Source of the DNA: Sphingomonas panacisoli
GTDB lineage: Bacteria > Pseudomonadota > Alphaproteobacteria > Sphingomonadales > Sphingomonadaceae
Reading direction: 5' to 3'
NCBI RefSeq assembly: GCF_007859635.1
Contig: NZ_CP042306.1
Location: 3,112,001 to 3,176,000 of the forward strand
Length of the DNA: 64,000 nucleotides
Every line of letters begins with the position of its first letter. Within the stretch, counting starts at the first letter, position 1. The notes below the pieces were generated by a model. That model searched no databases, was not told where the DNA came from, and saw only the letters and a program-made list of their open reading frames with translations. Made by a program: the position numbers and the translations under genes. This document shows positions 17,640-27,380 of the stretch, one piece after another.

Positions 17640-18800
17640 ATGACTGATTCTTCCGTTACCGACGCCACAACTGCGTCCACTGCCAAGCCCGCCACCAAGC
17701 CGGCTCGCCCCTATTTTTCCAGTGGCCCTTGCGCCAAGCCCCCGGGCTGGGATGCGGCCAAACTTGCTACCGACAGTCTCGGCCGGTCGCACCGCTCGAA
17801 GATCGGCAAGCAACGCCTGCAATACGCCATCGATCTGATGCGCGAGCTGCTCGGCCTGCCCGACACGCATCGCATCGGCATCGTCCCCGGTTCCGACACG
17901 GGCGCGTTCGAGATGGCGATGTGGACGATGCTCGGCGCGCGGGGCGTGACCACCTTGGCCTGGGAGAGCTTCGGCGAAGGCTGGGTGACCGACGCGGTCA
18001 AGCAGCTCAAGATCGACCCGACCGTCATTCGCGCCGATTACGGCCAACTGCCCGATCTGGCGCAAGTCGACTGGTCCGACGATGTCCTGTTCACCTGGAA
18101 CGGTACGACCAGCGGCGTGCGCGTGCCCAACGGCGACTGGATTCCGGCTGACCGCGAGGGGCTGAGCTTCGCCGACGCGACCTCGGCGGTGTTCGCCTAC
18201 GAACTGCCGTGGGACAAGATCGATGTCGCCACCTTCTCCTGGCAGAAGGTGCTGGGCGGCGAAGGCGCGCACGGCGTCCTGATCCTGGGGCCGCGCGCGG
18301 TCGAGCGGCTCGAAAGCTACACGCCGGCCTGGCCGTTGCCCAAGGTCTTCCGTCTGGTGTCGAAGGGCGCATTGACCGAGGGCGTGTTCAAGGGCGAGAC
18401 GATCAACACGCCGTCGATGCTGGCGGTCGAGGATGCGATCTTCAGCCTCGAATGGGCGAAGTCGCTGGGCAACGGCGGGCTGATCGCGCGGAGCGACGCC
18501 AATGCAGCGGCGCTCGACGAGATCGTCGCGGCGCGCGACTGGCTCGGCCATCTTGCGACCGACGAGGCGAGCCGGTCGAAGACCAGCGTGTGCCTGACCG
18601 TCGCCGGCGCGGACGAAGCGTTCATAAAGAACTTCGCCGGCCTGCTCGAAAAGGAGGGCGCGGCACTCGACGTCGCCGGCTATCGCGACGCCCCGCCCGG
18701 GCTGCGCATCTGGTGCGGCGCGACGGTCGACGCTGCCGATATCGTCGCGCTGGGGCCGTGGCTCGACTGGGCCTATTCGCAGGCGAAAGCCGCCAACTAA
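17640..18800 (+). CDS. serC: Phosphoserine aminotransferase
   Basis: A 386-residue PLP enzyme of the alphaproteobacterial SerC type, making 3-phosphoserine from 3-phosphohydroxypyruvate and glutamate. The N-terminus 'PARPYFSSGPCAKPPGW' and 'GRSHRSKIGKQRLQ' match the family. The PLP lysine is in 'VATFSWQKVLGGEGAHG'. A Thr/Ala-rich leader of about 22 residues precedes the fold. It is followed by serA after a repeat-containing 103-bp gap, so the two form the serine pathway pair. Translation is probably controlled by the upstream hairpin leader. Confidence 0.96.
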   Translation: MTDSSVTDATTASTAKPATKPARPYFSSGPCAKPPGWDAAKLATDSLGRSHRSKIGKQRLQYAIDLMRELLGLPDTHRIGIVPGSDTGAFEMAMWTMLGARGVTTLAWESFGEGWVTDAVKQLKIDPTVIRADYGQLPDLAQVDWSDDVLFTWNGTTSGVRVPNGDWIPADREGLSFADATSAVFAYELPWDKIDVATFSWQKVLGGEGAHGVLILGPRAVERLESYTPAWPLPKVFRLVSKGALTEGVFKGETINTPSMLAVEDAIFSLEWAKSLGNGGLIARSDANAAALDEIVAARDWLGHLATDEASRSKTSVCLTVAGADEAFIKNFAGLLEKEGAALDVAGYRDAPPGLRIWCGATVDAADIVALGPWLDWAYSQAKAAN

Positions 18801-18803
18801 TCC

Positions 18804-18883
18804 CGTCATCCCAGCGAAAGCTGGGATCTCGTGCCGCGAGCGAGCGCTTGCCGCCTGAGATCCTGACTTTCGTCAGGATGACG
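18804..18883. repeat. REP-like inverted pair, family 2, between serC and serA
   Basis: The left arm GTCATCCCAGCGAAAGCTGG (from 18805) and the right arm GATCCTGACTTTCGTCAGGA (from 18859) are inverted copies, each a hairpin. It lies inside the serC-serA transcript, so the RNA hairpin could affect relative expression. It shares the GCGAAAGC core with family 1 but has different flanks. Confidence 0.8.
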
Positions 18884-18903
18884 TTTTCAGGAAAGAAAAC
18901 TTC

Positions 18904-20481
18904 ATGCCAAAAGTACTCATCAGCGACAAAATGGACCCCAAGGCCGCGCAGATCTTCCGCGAGCGCGGGGTCGAGGTGGACGAGATCACCGGCAAGACGC
19001 CCGACGAACTCGCCGCGATGATCGGCCAGTATGACGGGCTCGCGATCCGCTCGTCCACGAAGGTGACCAAGGCGATCCTCGACGCCGCGACCAATTTGAA
19101 GGTCGTCGGCCGGGCCGGGATCGGCGTCGATAACGTCGACATCCCGTCGGCGAGCGCCAAGGGCGTGGTGGTCATGAACACGCCGTTCGGCAATTCGATC
19201 ACGACCGCCGAACACGCCATCGCGCTGATGTTCGCGCTCGCCCGCCAGCTGCCCGAGGCCGATGCCTCGACCCAGGCCGGCAAGTGGGAGAAGAACCGCT
19301 TCATGGGGGTCGAATTGACCTCGAAGACGCTCGGGCTCATCGGCGCGGGCAATATCGGCTCGATCGTCGCCGACCGCGCACGGGGTCTCCGCATGAAGGT
19401 GATCGCGTTCGATCCGTTCCTGACGCCCGAGCGCGCGATCGAGATGGGGGTGGAGAAGGTCGATCTCGACACGTTGCTCGCGCGCGCCGACTTCATCACG
19501 CTCCACACGCCGCTGACCGACCAGACGCGCAACATCCTGAGCCGCGACAATCTGCTCCGCACCAAGGCAGGCGTGCGGATCATCAATTGTGCGCGCGGCG
19601 GGCTGATCGACGAGGCGGCGCTGAAGGAATTGCTCGACAGCGGGCATGTCGCGGGCGCGGCGCTCGACGTGTTCGTGACCGAGCCGGCGACCGAATCGCC
19701 GCTGTTCGGCACGGCCAACTTCGTCTCGACCCCGCACCTCGGCGCGTCCACGTCGGAAGCGCAGGTCAACGTCGCGATCCAGGTCGCCGAACAGATGGCC
19801 GATTACCTCGTGTCGGGCGGGGTCACCAACGCGCTGAACGTTCCCAGCCTGAGCGCCGAGGAAGCCCCGAAGCTGAAGCCGTACATGGCGCTGGCGGAAA
19901 AGCTCGGGTCGCTGGTCGGCCAGTTGTCGCACGGCGCGCTGTCCGGGATCGCGATCGAGGTCGAGGGCGCCGCCGCCGAACTCAACCAGAAGCCGATCAC
20001 CAGCGCCGTGCTGGCCGGGCTGATGCGCGTCCACACCGACACGGTGAACATGGTCAACGCGCCGTTCCTGGCGAAGGAACGCGGCCTCGACGTCCGCGAA
20101 GTGCGCCACGACCGCGAGGGCGACTACCACACGCTGGTGCGCGTGACGGTCAAGACCGATGCCGGCGATCGCTCGGTCGCGGGGACTTTGTTCGGCAACG
20201 AGGCGCCACGGCTGGTCGAACTGTTCGGGATCAAGGTCGAGGCCGATCTGGCAGGACACATGCTCTACGTCGTCAACGAGGACGCGCCAGGGTTCATCGG
20301 CCGGCTCGGCACGCTGCTGGGGACCGAGGGGGTCAATATCGGCACCTTCCACCTCGGCCGCCGCGATGCGGGCGGCGAGGCGGTGCTGCTGCTGTCGGTC
20401 GACGAAGCGGTGACGCCGGACCTGATCGCGAAGGTGCGCGGGCTTGCGGGCGTGAAAACCGTGATGGGGCTGTCGTTCTGA
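18904..20481 (+). CDS. serA: D-3-phosphoglycerate dehydrogenase
   Basis: A 525-residue long-form PGDH, oxidising 3-phosphoglycerate with NAD+ as the first serine step. The NAD site is 'LGLIGAGNIGSIVADRARG', catalytic Arg in 'IINCARGGLIDE', and catalytic His in 'STPHLGASTSEAQ'. An allosteric substrate-binding domain (about 320-450) and C-terminal ACT domain ('GTEGVNIGTFHLGR') follow, allowing serine feedback. It is immediately followed by hisZ (23 nt). The ATG at 18904 sits just after the palindromic repeat. Confidence 0.97.
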   Translation: MPKVLISDKMDPKAAQIFRERGVEVDEITGKTPDELAAMIGQYDGLAIRSSTKVTKAILDAATNLKVVGRAGIGVDNVDIPSASAKGVVVMNTPFGNSITTAEHAIALMFALARQLPEADASTQAGKWEKNRFMGVELTSKTLGLIGAGNIGSIVADRARGLRMKVIAFDPFLTPERAIEMGVEKVDLDTLLARADFITLHTPLTDQTRNILSRDNLLRTKAGVRIINCARGGLIDEAALKELLDSGHVAGAALDVFVTEPATESPLFGTANFVSTPHLGASTSEAQVNVAIQVAEQMADYLVSGGVTNALNVPSLSAEEAPKLKPYMALAEKLGSLVGQLSHGALSGIAIEVEGAAAELNQKPITSAVLAGLMRVHTDTVNMVNAPFLAKERGLDVREVRHDREGDYHTLVRVTVKTDAGDRSVAGTLFGNEAPRLVELFGIKVEADLAGHMLYVVNEDAPGFIGRLGTLLGTEGVNIGTFHLGRRDAGGEAVLLLSVDEAVTPDLIAKVRGLAGVKTVMGLSF

Positions 20482-20504
20482 GCGGGAAAGGGTAAAGCCG
20501 CGCC

Positions 20505-21608
20505 GTGACTCACGCGCTCCTTCCCTCCGGTTTCCACGACCGATTGCCGCCCGTCGCCGATGCGGCGGCGCGGTTGGAGGCGCGTGTGCTGGAGGCGGCG
20601 CATGCGCATGGTTACGAGCGCGTCGATCCGCCGCTCGCGGAGTTTGAGGCGGCGCTCGCGCACCGGCTCAAGGCGACGCGCGCGCAGGATGCGGTGCGCT
20701 TCGTCGATCCGGTCAGCCAGCGCACGCTCGCGATCCGGCCGGACATCACGGCCCAGGTCGGGCGGATCGCGGCGACGCGGATGGGTCACCACCCACGCCC
20801 GGTGCGGCTGAGCTATGCCGGGTCGGTACTACGGCTGCGCGCCGGGCAACTCTCGCCCGAACGCGAACGGCGTCAGGCCGGATGCGAGTTGATCGGGCTC
20901 GATACCGTGGCAGCGGCGCGTGAGATCGTGACCGTCGCGGTTGAGGCGCTGGAGGCCGCTGGCGTCACCGGCATCTCGGTCGATTTCACCCTGCCCGACC
21001 TGCTCGGGGTGCTGAGCGCGGGGCCGTTTCCGCTGGGCGAGGCGTCGCTCGACGATCTCGCCGACCGGCTCGACGCCAAGGACGCCGGCGGCGTCGCGGC
21101 GATCGCGCCCGCCTACCTCCCGCTGATCGAGGCGGCGGGGCCGTTCGACGCGGCGCATGACCGACTCTGCGCGTTCGACGCGGGTGGTGCGCTGACCAGC
21201 CGGCTCGACGGATTGTGGAAGGTCGCGGATGCGGTGCGAGGGCGCGTCGTGCTGACGCTCGATCCGACCGAACGGCACGGGTTCGAATATCAGACCTGGC
21301 TCGGCTTTTCGTTGTTCGCCGACGGCGCACGCGGCGAAATCGGGCGCGGCGGCAGCTACACGATCGTGCACGAGGACGGCAGCGAAGAGGCCGCGATCGG
21401 CTTCTCGCTCTACACCGACGCGATCGTCGCGGGCGGCGGCGAGGACGCGCGACGGCGACTGTTCGTGCCGCTGGGAACCGACCCGGCGCTCGCGGCCAGG
21501 TTGCGTGGCGAAGGCTGGGTCACCGTCGCGGCGCTCGACGCGGGCGACACGCCCGAGGCACAACTCTGCACCCATGTGCTGATCGACGATGGCGTCCGCC
21601 CGCTCTAA
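20505..21608 (+). CDS. hisZ: ATP phosphoribosyltransferase regulatory subunit
   Basis: A 367-residue class II aminoacyl-tRNA-synthetase-like protein lacking tRNA function, which pairs with short-form HisG in the first histidine step. 'LLPSGFHDRLPP' and 'DAVRFVDPVSQRTLAIRPDI' are HisZ-typical N-terminal blocks, and 'GEIGRGGSYTIV' is the later aaRS-like motif. It starts with GTG. HisG is not in the window. It probably shares the serA transcript. Its TAA overlaps the TAG of the convergent gene. Confidence 0.93.
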   Translation: MTHALLPSGFHDRLPPVADAAARLEARVLEAAHAHGYERVDPPLAEFEAALAHRLKATRAQDAVRFVDPVSQRTLAIRPDITAQVGRIAATRMGHHPRPVRLSYAGSVLRLRAGQLSPERERRQAGCELIGLDTVAAAREIVTVAVEALEAAGVTGISVDFTLPDLLGVLSAGPFPLGEASLDDLADRLDAKDAGGVAAIAPAYLPLIEAAGPFDAAHDRLCAFDAGGALTSRLDGLWKVADAVRGRVVLTLDPTERHGFEYQTWLGFSLFADGARGEIGRGGSYTIVHEDGSEEAAIGFSLYTDAIVAGGGEDARRRLFVPLGTDPALAARLRGEGWVTVAALDAGDTPEAQLCTHVLIDDGVRPL

Positions 21609-22300
21609 CGTTTCGGCACGATCTTCAGATCGTGGCCAATGTACAGCATCACTTCGGTCGGGCTGACCAGCACCCATCGTACCGGGGTCGCAAGATTATC
21701 GGCCTCGACCGCATAGTCCGATCCGAACAGCTTGGCCGCCGCATTGGCATCTGCAGCGATAGCGGCAAGGATTTGCGGGCGATATTGCGACGGATCGACG
21801 ATCGAGACGCCCGGCTCACCATCGGCGGCCATCACGGCTCGTCCAACCCCCGGCACCGCCTTGATGAAGGCGGTCAGGCGATCGATCGCGGCAAGCGCGT
21901 TGCCATCGCTGAGCTGGGTTTTGACCACGAACGTCACCTGCTCGGCATCGTCGCGGTCTTCGTCCTTGGTGAAGGTCAGCTTTTCGGCATAGTTCGCCAG
22001 CGTCAGCGGTTGGATGACGGCGTCGCCATAGGATAGCTGGATACCGCGCTTGTCGCCGAGCTGAATCGCGGCGCGGACGGTGTCGAGGATTTCCTTGCGT
22101 CGCGCCTCCTTGTCGCGCGCGTCGCCATAGACGGTCACCCGCTGGACCGCGAAATCGGCGCGCCGGCGAATACCGATCCCCGCCGTATCCTCGGCGCCAC
22201 TGCTCCGCATACGCGTGCCGGTGACGACGATCTCTTGTGCCATTGCCGGCATCGGCATGAGGAACAGCACAGCGATCAACGCGGTGAGAAATTTCGACAT
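21605..22300 (-). CDS. Secreted protein of unknown function
   Basis: A 231-residue protein from the ATG at 22300 with signal peptide '[19 protein letters not shown]'. The mature N-terminus '[13 protein letters not shown]' looks like the plug start of sphingomonad TonB receptors, but no barrel follows. The remainder ('[20 protein letters not shown]', '[20 protein letters not shown]') faintly recalls SIMPL/DUF541 periplasmic proteins, of which a clear member lies at 42042. I do not recognise a firm family. Convergent with hisZ and divergent from purA. Confidence 0.6.
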   Translation of the reverse strand: MSKFLTALIAVLFLMPMPAMAQEIVVTGTRMRSSGAEDTAGIGIRRRADFAVQRVTVYGDARDKEARRKEILDTVRAAIQLGDKRGIQLSYGDAVIQPLTLANYAEKLTFTKDEDRDDAEQVTFVVKTQLSDGNALAAIDRLTAFIKAVPGVGRAVMAADGEPGVSIVDPSQYRPQILAAIAADANAAAKLFGSDYAVEADNLATPVRWVLVSPTEVMLYIGHDLKIVPKR

Positions 22301-22424
22301 TCGTTCCCCCTCATGTTGGCACGCAACGTTCCGCGCCGGCCGGACGGAGTCAAGGATCGGGTGGACCCCAGCGCGCGGGGGCAGTAGGGCGTTCGCGTTT
22401 TTCCGGCAGCAAATGGAGCATGAC

Positions 22425-23726
22425 GTGGCAAACGTCGCCGTGATCGGCGCCCAATGGGGTGACGAAGGCAAGGGCAAGATCGTCGATTGGCTGTCGGAGC
22501 GTGCCGACGTCGTCGTGCGGTTCCAGGGCGGGCACAATGCCGGGCACACGCTCGTCATCGACGGCAAGGTCTACAAGCTCGCGCTGCTGCCGTCGGGCGT
22601 CGTGCGCGGCACGTTGAGCGTCATCGGTAACGGCGTGGTGTTCGATCCGTGGCACTTCCGCGACGAAGTGGCGAAGATCGCCGAGCAGGGCATCGCGATC
22701 ACCCCGGACGTGCTCCATGTCGCCGAGACCGCGCCGCTGATCCTGCCGCTCCACCGCGACCTCGACGCGTTGCGCGAGGATGCGCTGGAGGAAGGCAATT
22801 CGGGGCAGAAGATCGGCACCACCCGCCGCGGGATCGGCCCGGCGTATGAGGACAAGGTCGGACGCCGGGCGATCCGGATTTGCGACCTGGCGCATCTCGA
22901 CGAGCTCGGGCCGCAAATCGATCGCCTCTGCGCGCACCACGATGCGCTGCTCGCCGGGTTCGGCAAGCCACCGGTCGACCGTGAGAAATTGCTCGCCGAC
23001 CTGCGCGAGATCGCCGACGTCGTGCTGCCGTTCGCCAAGCCGGTGTGGGTGACGCTCAACGAAGCGCAGGCGCGCGGACGGCGCATCCTGTTCGAGGGCG
23101 CGCAGGGCGTGCTGCTCGACGTCGATCACGGCACCTATCCGTTCGTCACCTCCTCCAATACGGTGGCGGGAACGGCATCGGCGGGCTCCGGTTTAGGCCC
23201 GAGCCGGGTCGGGTTCGTGCTGGGGATCGTCAAGGCCTACACGACGCGCGTCGGGTCGGGGCCGTTCCCGACCGAACAGGATAACGAGATCGGCGAATAT
23301 CTCGGCACGCGTGGCAAGGAGTTCGGCGTCAACACCGGACGCAAGCGGCGCTGCGGGTGGTTCGACGCGGTGCTGGTGCGGCAATCGGCGGCGGTCAGCG
23401 GCATCACCGGGATCGCGCTGACCAAGCTCGACATCCTCGACGGGCTCGACGAGATCAGGATCTGCACGGGCTATCGGCTGGGCGACCGGACGTACGATTA
23501 CCTGCCCCCGCATCCGCAGGATCAGGCGGCGGTCGAGCCGATCTATGAAACGGTGCCGGGCTGGTCGGAATCGACCGCCGGCGCGCGGAGCTGGGCCGAA
23601 CTGCCGGCGGCGGCGATCAAATATATCCGCCGCATCGAGGAGCTGATCCGCTGTCCGGTAGCGTTGGTATCAACCAGCCCGGAACGGGCCGACACCATAT
23701 TGGTGCGCGACCCGTTCGCGGACTGA
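22425..23726 (+). CDS. purA: Adenylosuccinate synthetase
   Basis: A 433-residue enzyme joining IMP and aspartate with GTP in AMP synthesis. It opens with the GTP-binding '[20 protein letters not shown]', contains '[10 protein letters not shown]', '[15 protein letters not shown]' and '[12 protein letters not shown]', and ends in normal fashion. I chose the GTG at 22425, giving '[18 protein letters not shown]', since GGAG lies 6 nt upstream; an ATG four codons earlier (22413) has no such site. It is a single gene between two oppositely oriented neighbours. Confidence 0.96.
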   Translation: MANVAVIGAQWGDEGKGKIVDWLSERADVVVRFQGGHNAGHTLVIDGKVYKLALLPSGVVRGTLSVIGNGVVFDPWHFRDEVAKIAEQGIAITPDVLHVAETAPLILPLHRDLDALREDALEEGNSGQKIGTTRRGIGPAYEDKVGRRAIRICDLAHLDELGPQIDRLCAHHDALLAGFGKPPVDREKLLADLREIADVVLPFAKPVWVTLNEAQARGRRILFEGAQGVLLDVDHGTYPFVTSSNTVAGTASAGSGLGPSRVGFVLGIVKAYTTRVGSGPFPTEQDNEIGEYLGTRGKEFGVNTGRKRRCGWFDAVLVRQSAAVSGITGIALTKLDILDGLDEIRICTGYRLGDRTYDYLPPHPQDQAAVEPIYETVPGWSESTAGARSWAELPAAAIKYIRRIEELIRCPVALVSTSPERADTILVRDPFAD

Positions 23727-23759
23727 TCTGAGAAGCAACCCCGCGAGGGGTGGGCCGGG

Positions 23760-24068
23760 TTACTTCTTCTTTTTCTTGGTCTTCGTCGTCGTGCTGTCGG
23801 TGGTGGTCGCACCGTTATCGCTCGTCGTCGTCGAAGACGTCGTAGTCGTCGAGGTGTCGGCCGGCGGCGTCGCCGTGCTGGCTTCGGCGCTCGTATTGGT
23901 GCTGACGTCCGGGGTGGCGGGCGCCGGCGTCGCCGTCGACGGATCGACCGAGGGCGTAGTCGGCGCGGGAAGGGTCGTCTGCGGCGCCGTGGAGGGCGTC
24001 GTGGTCTGCGCGAGAGCGACACCCGAGGTGCTGGCGATCAACGCGCCGGCGAGAATAACGAGTTTCAT
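23760..24068 (-). CDS. Thr/Ser/Pro-rich secreted protein with Lys tail
   Basis: A 102-residue low-complexity protein. A signal peptide ('LVILAGALIASTSGVALAQ') is followed by about 75 residues made almost only of Thr, Ser, Pro, Ala and Asp, and it ends in 'KTKKKKK'. No domain is recognisable. The codon pattern is orderly (GC-rich third positions) and GGAGAAGA precedes the ATG, so it is probably real. The charge pattern suggests an unstructured periplasmic or surface peptide that can bind polyanions (inference). Three GANTC sites lie upstream. Confidence 0.65.
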   Translation of the reverse strand: MKLVILAGALIASTSGVALAQTTTPSTAPQTTLPAPTTPSVDPSTATPAPATPDVSTNTSAEASTATPPADTSTTTTSSTTTSDNGATTTDSTTTKTKKKKK

Positions 24069-24109
24069 GAAATCTTCTCCTTAGGTTTTCGTAAAGACCC
24101 TATTGGGAA

Positions 24110-24191
24110 GACTCTCCGCACCGAAAAGGTCCGCCGCGCGAAGTCGAAGCATCGACGGATTCCAACGGCTGACCGTCAGTCGAGCCGAATC
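24110..24191. promoter_or_regulatory. Three GANTC sites upstream of the Thr-rich gene
   Basis: GACTC 24110-24114, GATTC 24158-24162 and GAATC 24187-24191 lie in the 143-bp gap between the Thr-rich gene start and the aroC stop. They are potential CcrM methylation sites; the gene reading away from them is the Thr-rich secreted protein. Confidence 0.4.
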
Positions 24192-24211
24192 CGCGATTAA
24201 CTGTCCCGCGA

Positions 24212-25279
24212 TCAGCCGATTTGCGCGCGATGGAGCAATTTCTGGTCGGTCAATACTAAGGCGACCATCGCTTCGACTACCGGCACGCCGCGAATACCAA
24301 CGCACGGATCGTGACGACCTTTGGTGCGGATGTCGCTCGCTTCGCCGTCACGCGTGATCGTTTCGACGGGCGTCAGGATCGAGCTGGTCGGCTTGAACGC
24401 GACGCGCAGCATGACGGGTTGGCCGGTCGAGATGCCGCCCGCGATGCCGCCCGCATGGTTGGCGAGGAAGGTGGGACCATCGTTACCGGGGCGCATCGCG
24501 TCGGCATTCTGCTCGCCGGTGAGGGCCGCCGCGCCGAAACCGCCGCCAATCTCGACGCCCTTCACCGCGTTGATCCCCATACAGGCATGCGCGAGTTCGG
24601 CGTCGAGCTTGGCATAGAGCGGCGCGCCCCAGCCGGCGGGGACGCCGGTCGCCCGACACGCCACCACGGCGCCGAGCGACGACCCGGCCTTGCGGGCGTC
24701 GTCGACCAGTTTCTCCCAGCGCTGCGCGGCGTGAGGATCGGGGCAGAAGAACGGGTTGTTGCCGATCTCGGCCGCATCGAATTTCGCCGGATCGATCGCA
24801 TCGCCGCCGATCGCTTCGACCCAGGCGGTGATCGTCACCTCCGGGATGACGAGCCGCGCCACCGCGCCCGCCGCGACCCGGCTCGCGGTCTCACGCGCCG
24901 ACGATCGCCCGCCGCCGCGATAGTCGCGGAAGCCGTATTTGGCGTCGTACGCGTAATCGGCGTGACCGGGCCGATAAGCCGCCGCGACCTCCGAATAGTC
25001 CTTCGATCGTTGATCGACATTCTCGATCATCAGGCTGATCGGCGTGCCCGTCGTCCTGCCGTCGAACACGCCCGACAGGATGCGGACCTGGTCGGGTTCC
25101 TGCCGCTGCGTCGTGAAGCGCGATTGCCCCGGCCGCCGCGCATCGAGAAACGGCTGGATATCAGCCTCGCTCAGGCTCAACCCCGGCGGACACCCATCGA
25201 CCACCGCGCCGATCGCCGGCCCGTGGCTTTCCCCCCAGGTCGTGAAGCGGAAGACGTGGCCGAAACTATTGAAACTCAT
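24212..25279 (-). CDS. aroC: Chorismate synthase
   Basis: A 355-residue FMN-dependent enzyme, last step of the shikimate pathway (EPSP to chorismate). The N-terminus '[20 protein letters not shown]' is diagnostic, with '[20 protein letters not shown]' and '[19 protein letters not shown]' as the conserved central blocks and '[19 protein letters not shown]' near the end. Its start overlaps the stop of the small membrane protein by 14 nt, so it is in the same minus-strand transcript as fabI. Confidence 0.97.
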   Translation of the reverse strand: MSFNSFGHVFRFTTWGESHGPAIGAVVDGCPPGLSLSEADIQPFLDARRPGQSRFTTQRQEPDQVRILSGVFDGRTTGTPISLMIENVDQRSKDYSEVAAAYRPGHADYAYDAKYGFRDYRGGGRSSARETASRVAAGAVARLVIPEVTITAWVEAIGGDAIDPAKFDAAEIGNNPFFCPDPHAAQRWEKLVDDARKAGSSLGAVVACRATGVPAGWGAPLYAKLDAELAHACMGINAVKGVEIGGGFGAAALTGEQNADAMRPGNDGPTFLANHAGGIAGGISTGQPVMLRVAFKPTSSILTPVETITRDGEASDIRTKGRHDPCVGIRGVPVVEAMVALVLTDQKLLHRAQIG

Positions 25280-25604
25280 TCGGCTCGGCTCTCTTTTCCT
25301 CGGGCGCGGTCGATCCGAACATCCTGCCCCACACCTTGGCGATGCCCATGCAGACCGCGATCGCGACGATCGAGGGCAAGCCGAGCGACATGTAATAGGT
25401 CACGCCGGCCACATTGTAGGTCATCGCCGGGAACAAGATGCCCTCGAGCGTCAGCAGCCCAGCCGCGAGCGCGATCCCGAACGCGAGCAACGCGGCAGGC
25501 GGCAGGACTTCGCGAAACGTCGCGCCGTGCCGCATCGACCCGATGATCAGATAGATCGCGATGCACACCGCCACCGCGACGATCACGCCGAATGTCACCC
25601 ACAT
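25266..25604 (-). CDS. Small membrane protein, unknown
   Basis: A 112-residue protein with three hydrophobic helices (about 2-22, 38-58 and 68-92) and a charged C-terminal tail '[15 protein letters not shown]'. I do not recognise the family. A strong GGGGAGGGG site precedes the ATG at 25604. It sits 25 nt after fabI and overlaps aroC by 14 nt, so it is translated within a housekeeping operon; a role in membrane or lipid metabolism is only suggested by the neighbour. Confidence 0.7.
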   Translation of the reverse strand: MWVTFGVIVAVAVCIAIYLIIGSMRHGATFREVLPPAALLAFGIALAAGLLTLEGILFPAMTYNVAGVTYYMSLGLPSIVAIAVCMGIAKVWGRMFGSTAPEEKRAEPNEFQ

Positions 25605-25629
25605 ATGCCCCTCCCCCTTTTGCCGGCCG

Positions 25630-26433
25630 TCAGACCAAGGCGATGTCCGGCGCGTCCTCCGCCTTCATACCGATCACGTTGTAGCCGGCATCGACATGGT
25701 GGACCTCGCCCGTCACGCCGCTCGCCAGGTCGCTGCACAGGTACAGCCCCGCCCCGCCCACATCCTCGATCGTGACGTTGCGCTTGAGCGGACTGTTGAG
25801 CTCGTTCCATTTCAGGATCAGGCGGAAATCGCCGATCCCCGATGCCGCCAGCGTCTTGATCGGCCCGGCAGAGATCGCGTTGACGCGGATATTGTCGCGG
25901 CCGAGATCGACCGACAGATACTGCACGCTGGTCTCGAGCGCGGCCTTGGCGAGACCCATCACGTTGTAGTGCGGAATGACCTTTTCCGCGCCGTAATAGC
26001 TGAGCGTCAACAGCGAACCGCCGTTCGGCATCATCGCCGCCGCGCGTTGAGCGACCGCCACGAACGAATAGACGCTGATGTTCATCGTCATCAGGAAATT
26101 GTCGAGTGTCGTGTCGACGAACCGGCCGCGAAGCTCGTTCTTATCCGAAAAGCCGATCGCGTGGACGACGAAGTCGATGCTCGGCCAATCCTTCGCCAGA
26201 TCGGCGAAGCATTTGTCGAGGCTCGCCATGTCGCCGACATCGCAATCGAACAGCCGCGCGACGCCCAATTGTTCGGCCAACGGACGGACGCGCTTCTCCA
26301 TCGTCTCGCCCTGATAGCTGAACGCGAGTTCCGCGCCCTGTTCGGCCAGCTTCTGCGCGATGCCCCAGGCGAGGCTCTTGTCGTTGGCCAGGCCCATGAT
26401 CAGCCCGCGCTTACCCTGCATCAGTCCGTTCAC
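25630..26433 (-). CDS. fabI: Enoyl-ACP reductase (NADH)
   Basis: A 267-residue FabI-type SDR enzyme, reducing enoyl-ACP in type II fatty acid synthesis. 'GKRGLIMGLANDKSLAWGIA' is the FabI cofactor segment, and the catalytic Tyr-x6-Lys is in 'HYNVMGLAKAALE'. 'SAGPIKTLAASGI' is the conserved substrate loop. I chose the GTG at 26433, which overlaps the upstream TGA by 4 nt (GTGA) and matches the family N-terminus; an ATG four codons later (26421) is an alternative. Coupled to the YihY-like gene. Confidence 0.95.
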   Translation of the reverse strand: MNGLMQGKRGLIMGLANDKSLAWGIAQKLAEQGAELAFSYQGETMEKRVRPLAEQLGVARLFDCDVGDMASLDKCFADLAKDWPSIDFVVHAIGFSDKNELRGRFVDTTLDNFLMTMNISVYSFVAVAQRAAAMMPNGGSLLTLSYYGAEKVIPHYNVMGLAKAALETSVQYLSVDLGRDNIRVNAISAGPIKTLAASGIGDFRLILKWNELNSPLKRNVTIEDVGGAGLYLCSDLASGVTGEVHHVDAGYNVIGMKAEDAPDIALV

Positions 26434-27374
26434 GTTGCGACAGCCTCCGTGTCCTTTGTCTTCGACACCCTTACGTCGTCGAGGGGCGTCTCGGCTAGTG
26501 CCGCGTTCAAATGCGCGCCGATCGAGATGCCGAACCCGATGATCCAGAAAAACAGCAAGGTGACGATCACGCCCGCCAGGCTGCCATAGGTCAGATCGTA
26601 CCCGCCGAGCCCGCCGAGGATCAGCGGCAGCAACGCGGTGGCGCTCATCCACCAGATCGTCGTGAACAGCGCGCCGGGCCAGCGCGGGCATTTGCTGACC
26701 CGATATTTGCTCGGCGTGACCGCGGCGAACAGCATGTAGAGCGCGGCGAACATCACGATCGCGGGCACCAATCGCGCCGCACCGACCCAGCCGCCGATCT
26801 CCTGCGCCCAGGGCAGCACGCGGTAGATGAATTGCTCGACGATGGTCAGCAGGCCCTGGACCAGAAAGGCCAGCAGCGCGAGCACGACCGACGCGACGAT
26901 CACCGCCATCGACCCCAGCCGATAGCGCCAGAACGGCTTGTCGAGCGTGATGCCGTAGGCACGCCGGAACACGTCGCGGATCGTCTCGACGAAGCTGCCC
27001 ACGGTCCACAACGCGACCACCGCGCCCAGGATCAACAGTCCGCCGGTGCGCGCCGCCAGCACGTCGTCGATCGGCTTGCGCAGAATGTCGCCGACGCTCG
27101 GCGGCAGCGTGTAGAGGAACGATTCGACCGCGCGCTTGGTCTCGCGGCTCTGGCCGAGCAGCGACGAGATCGCGGCGGCCAGGATGAAGAACGGGAAGAC
27201 CGTCATCAGCGCGAGATAGGCGAGGTTCCCGGCATACATGAAACCGTTGTCGAAGATGCCGATGACGACGCGCTTGGTGACGATCCACGCCCGGGTCCAG
27301 AGCGGCTTGCCCTCCCGCTCCTTGACGCCGCGGACGGCGCGCGCTTCCGGAGACTGGGTAGAGAGGTGCGACAC
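26430..27374 (-). CDS. YihY/BrkB-type inner-membrane protein
   Basis: A 314-residue membrane protein with the YihY/virulence factor BrkB domain: six hydrophobic segments, with 'NGFMYAGNLAYLALMTVFPF' at the start and 'LYMLFAAVTPSKYR' as conserved blocks. It was once named ribonuclease BN in error; actual function is unsettled. It lies 6 nt after the DnaJ-like gene and overlaps fabI by 4 nt, so the three are likely co-expressed. Confidence 0.88.
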   Translation of the reverse strand: MSHLSTQSPEARAVRGVKEREGKPLWTRAWIVTKRVVIGIFDNGFMYAGNLAYLALMTVFPFFILAAAISSLLGQSRETKRAVESFLYTLPPSVGDILRKPIDDVLAARTGGLLILGAVVALWTVGSFVETIRDVFRRAYGITLDKPFWRYRLGSMAVIVASVVLALLAFLVQGLLTIVEQFIYRVLPWAQEIGGWVGAARLVPAIVMFAALYMLFAAVTPSKYRVSKCPRWPGALFTTIWWMSATALLPLILGGLGGYDLTYGSLAGVIVTLLFFWIIGFGISIGAHLNAALAETPLDDVRVSKTKDTEAVAT

Positions 27375-27380
27375 GCTTGC

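Noticed and set aside
16878..20352. Long minus-strand frames opposite serC and serA
   Set aside because: Antisense shadows; they cross gene boundaries and lack ribosome sites or recognisable domains.
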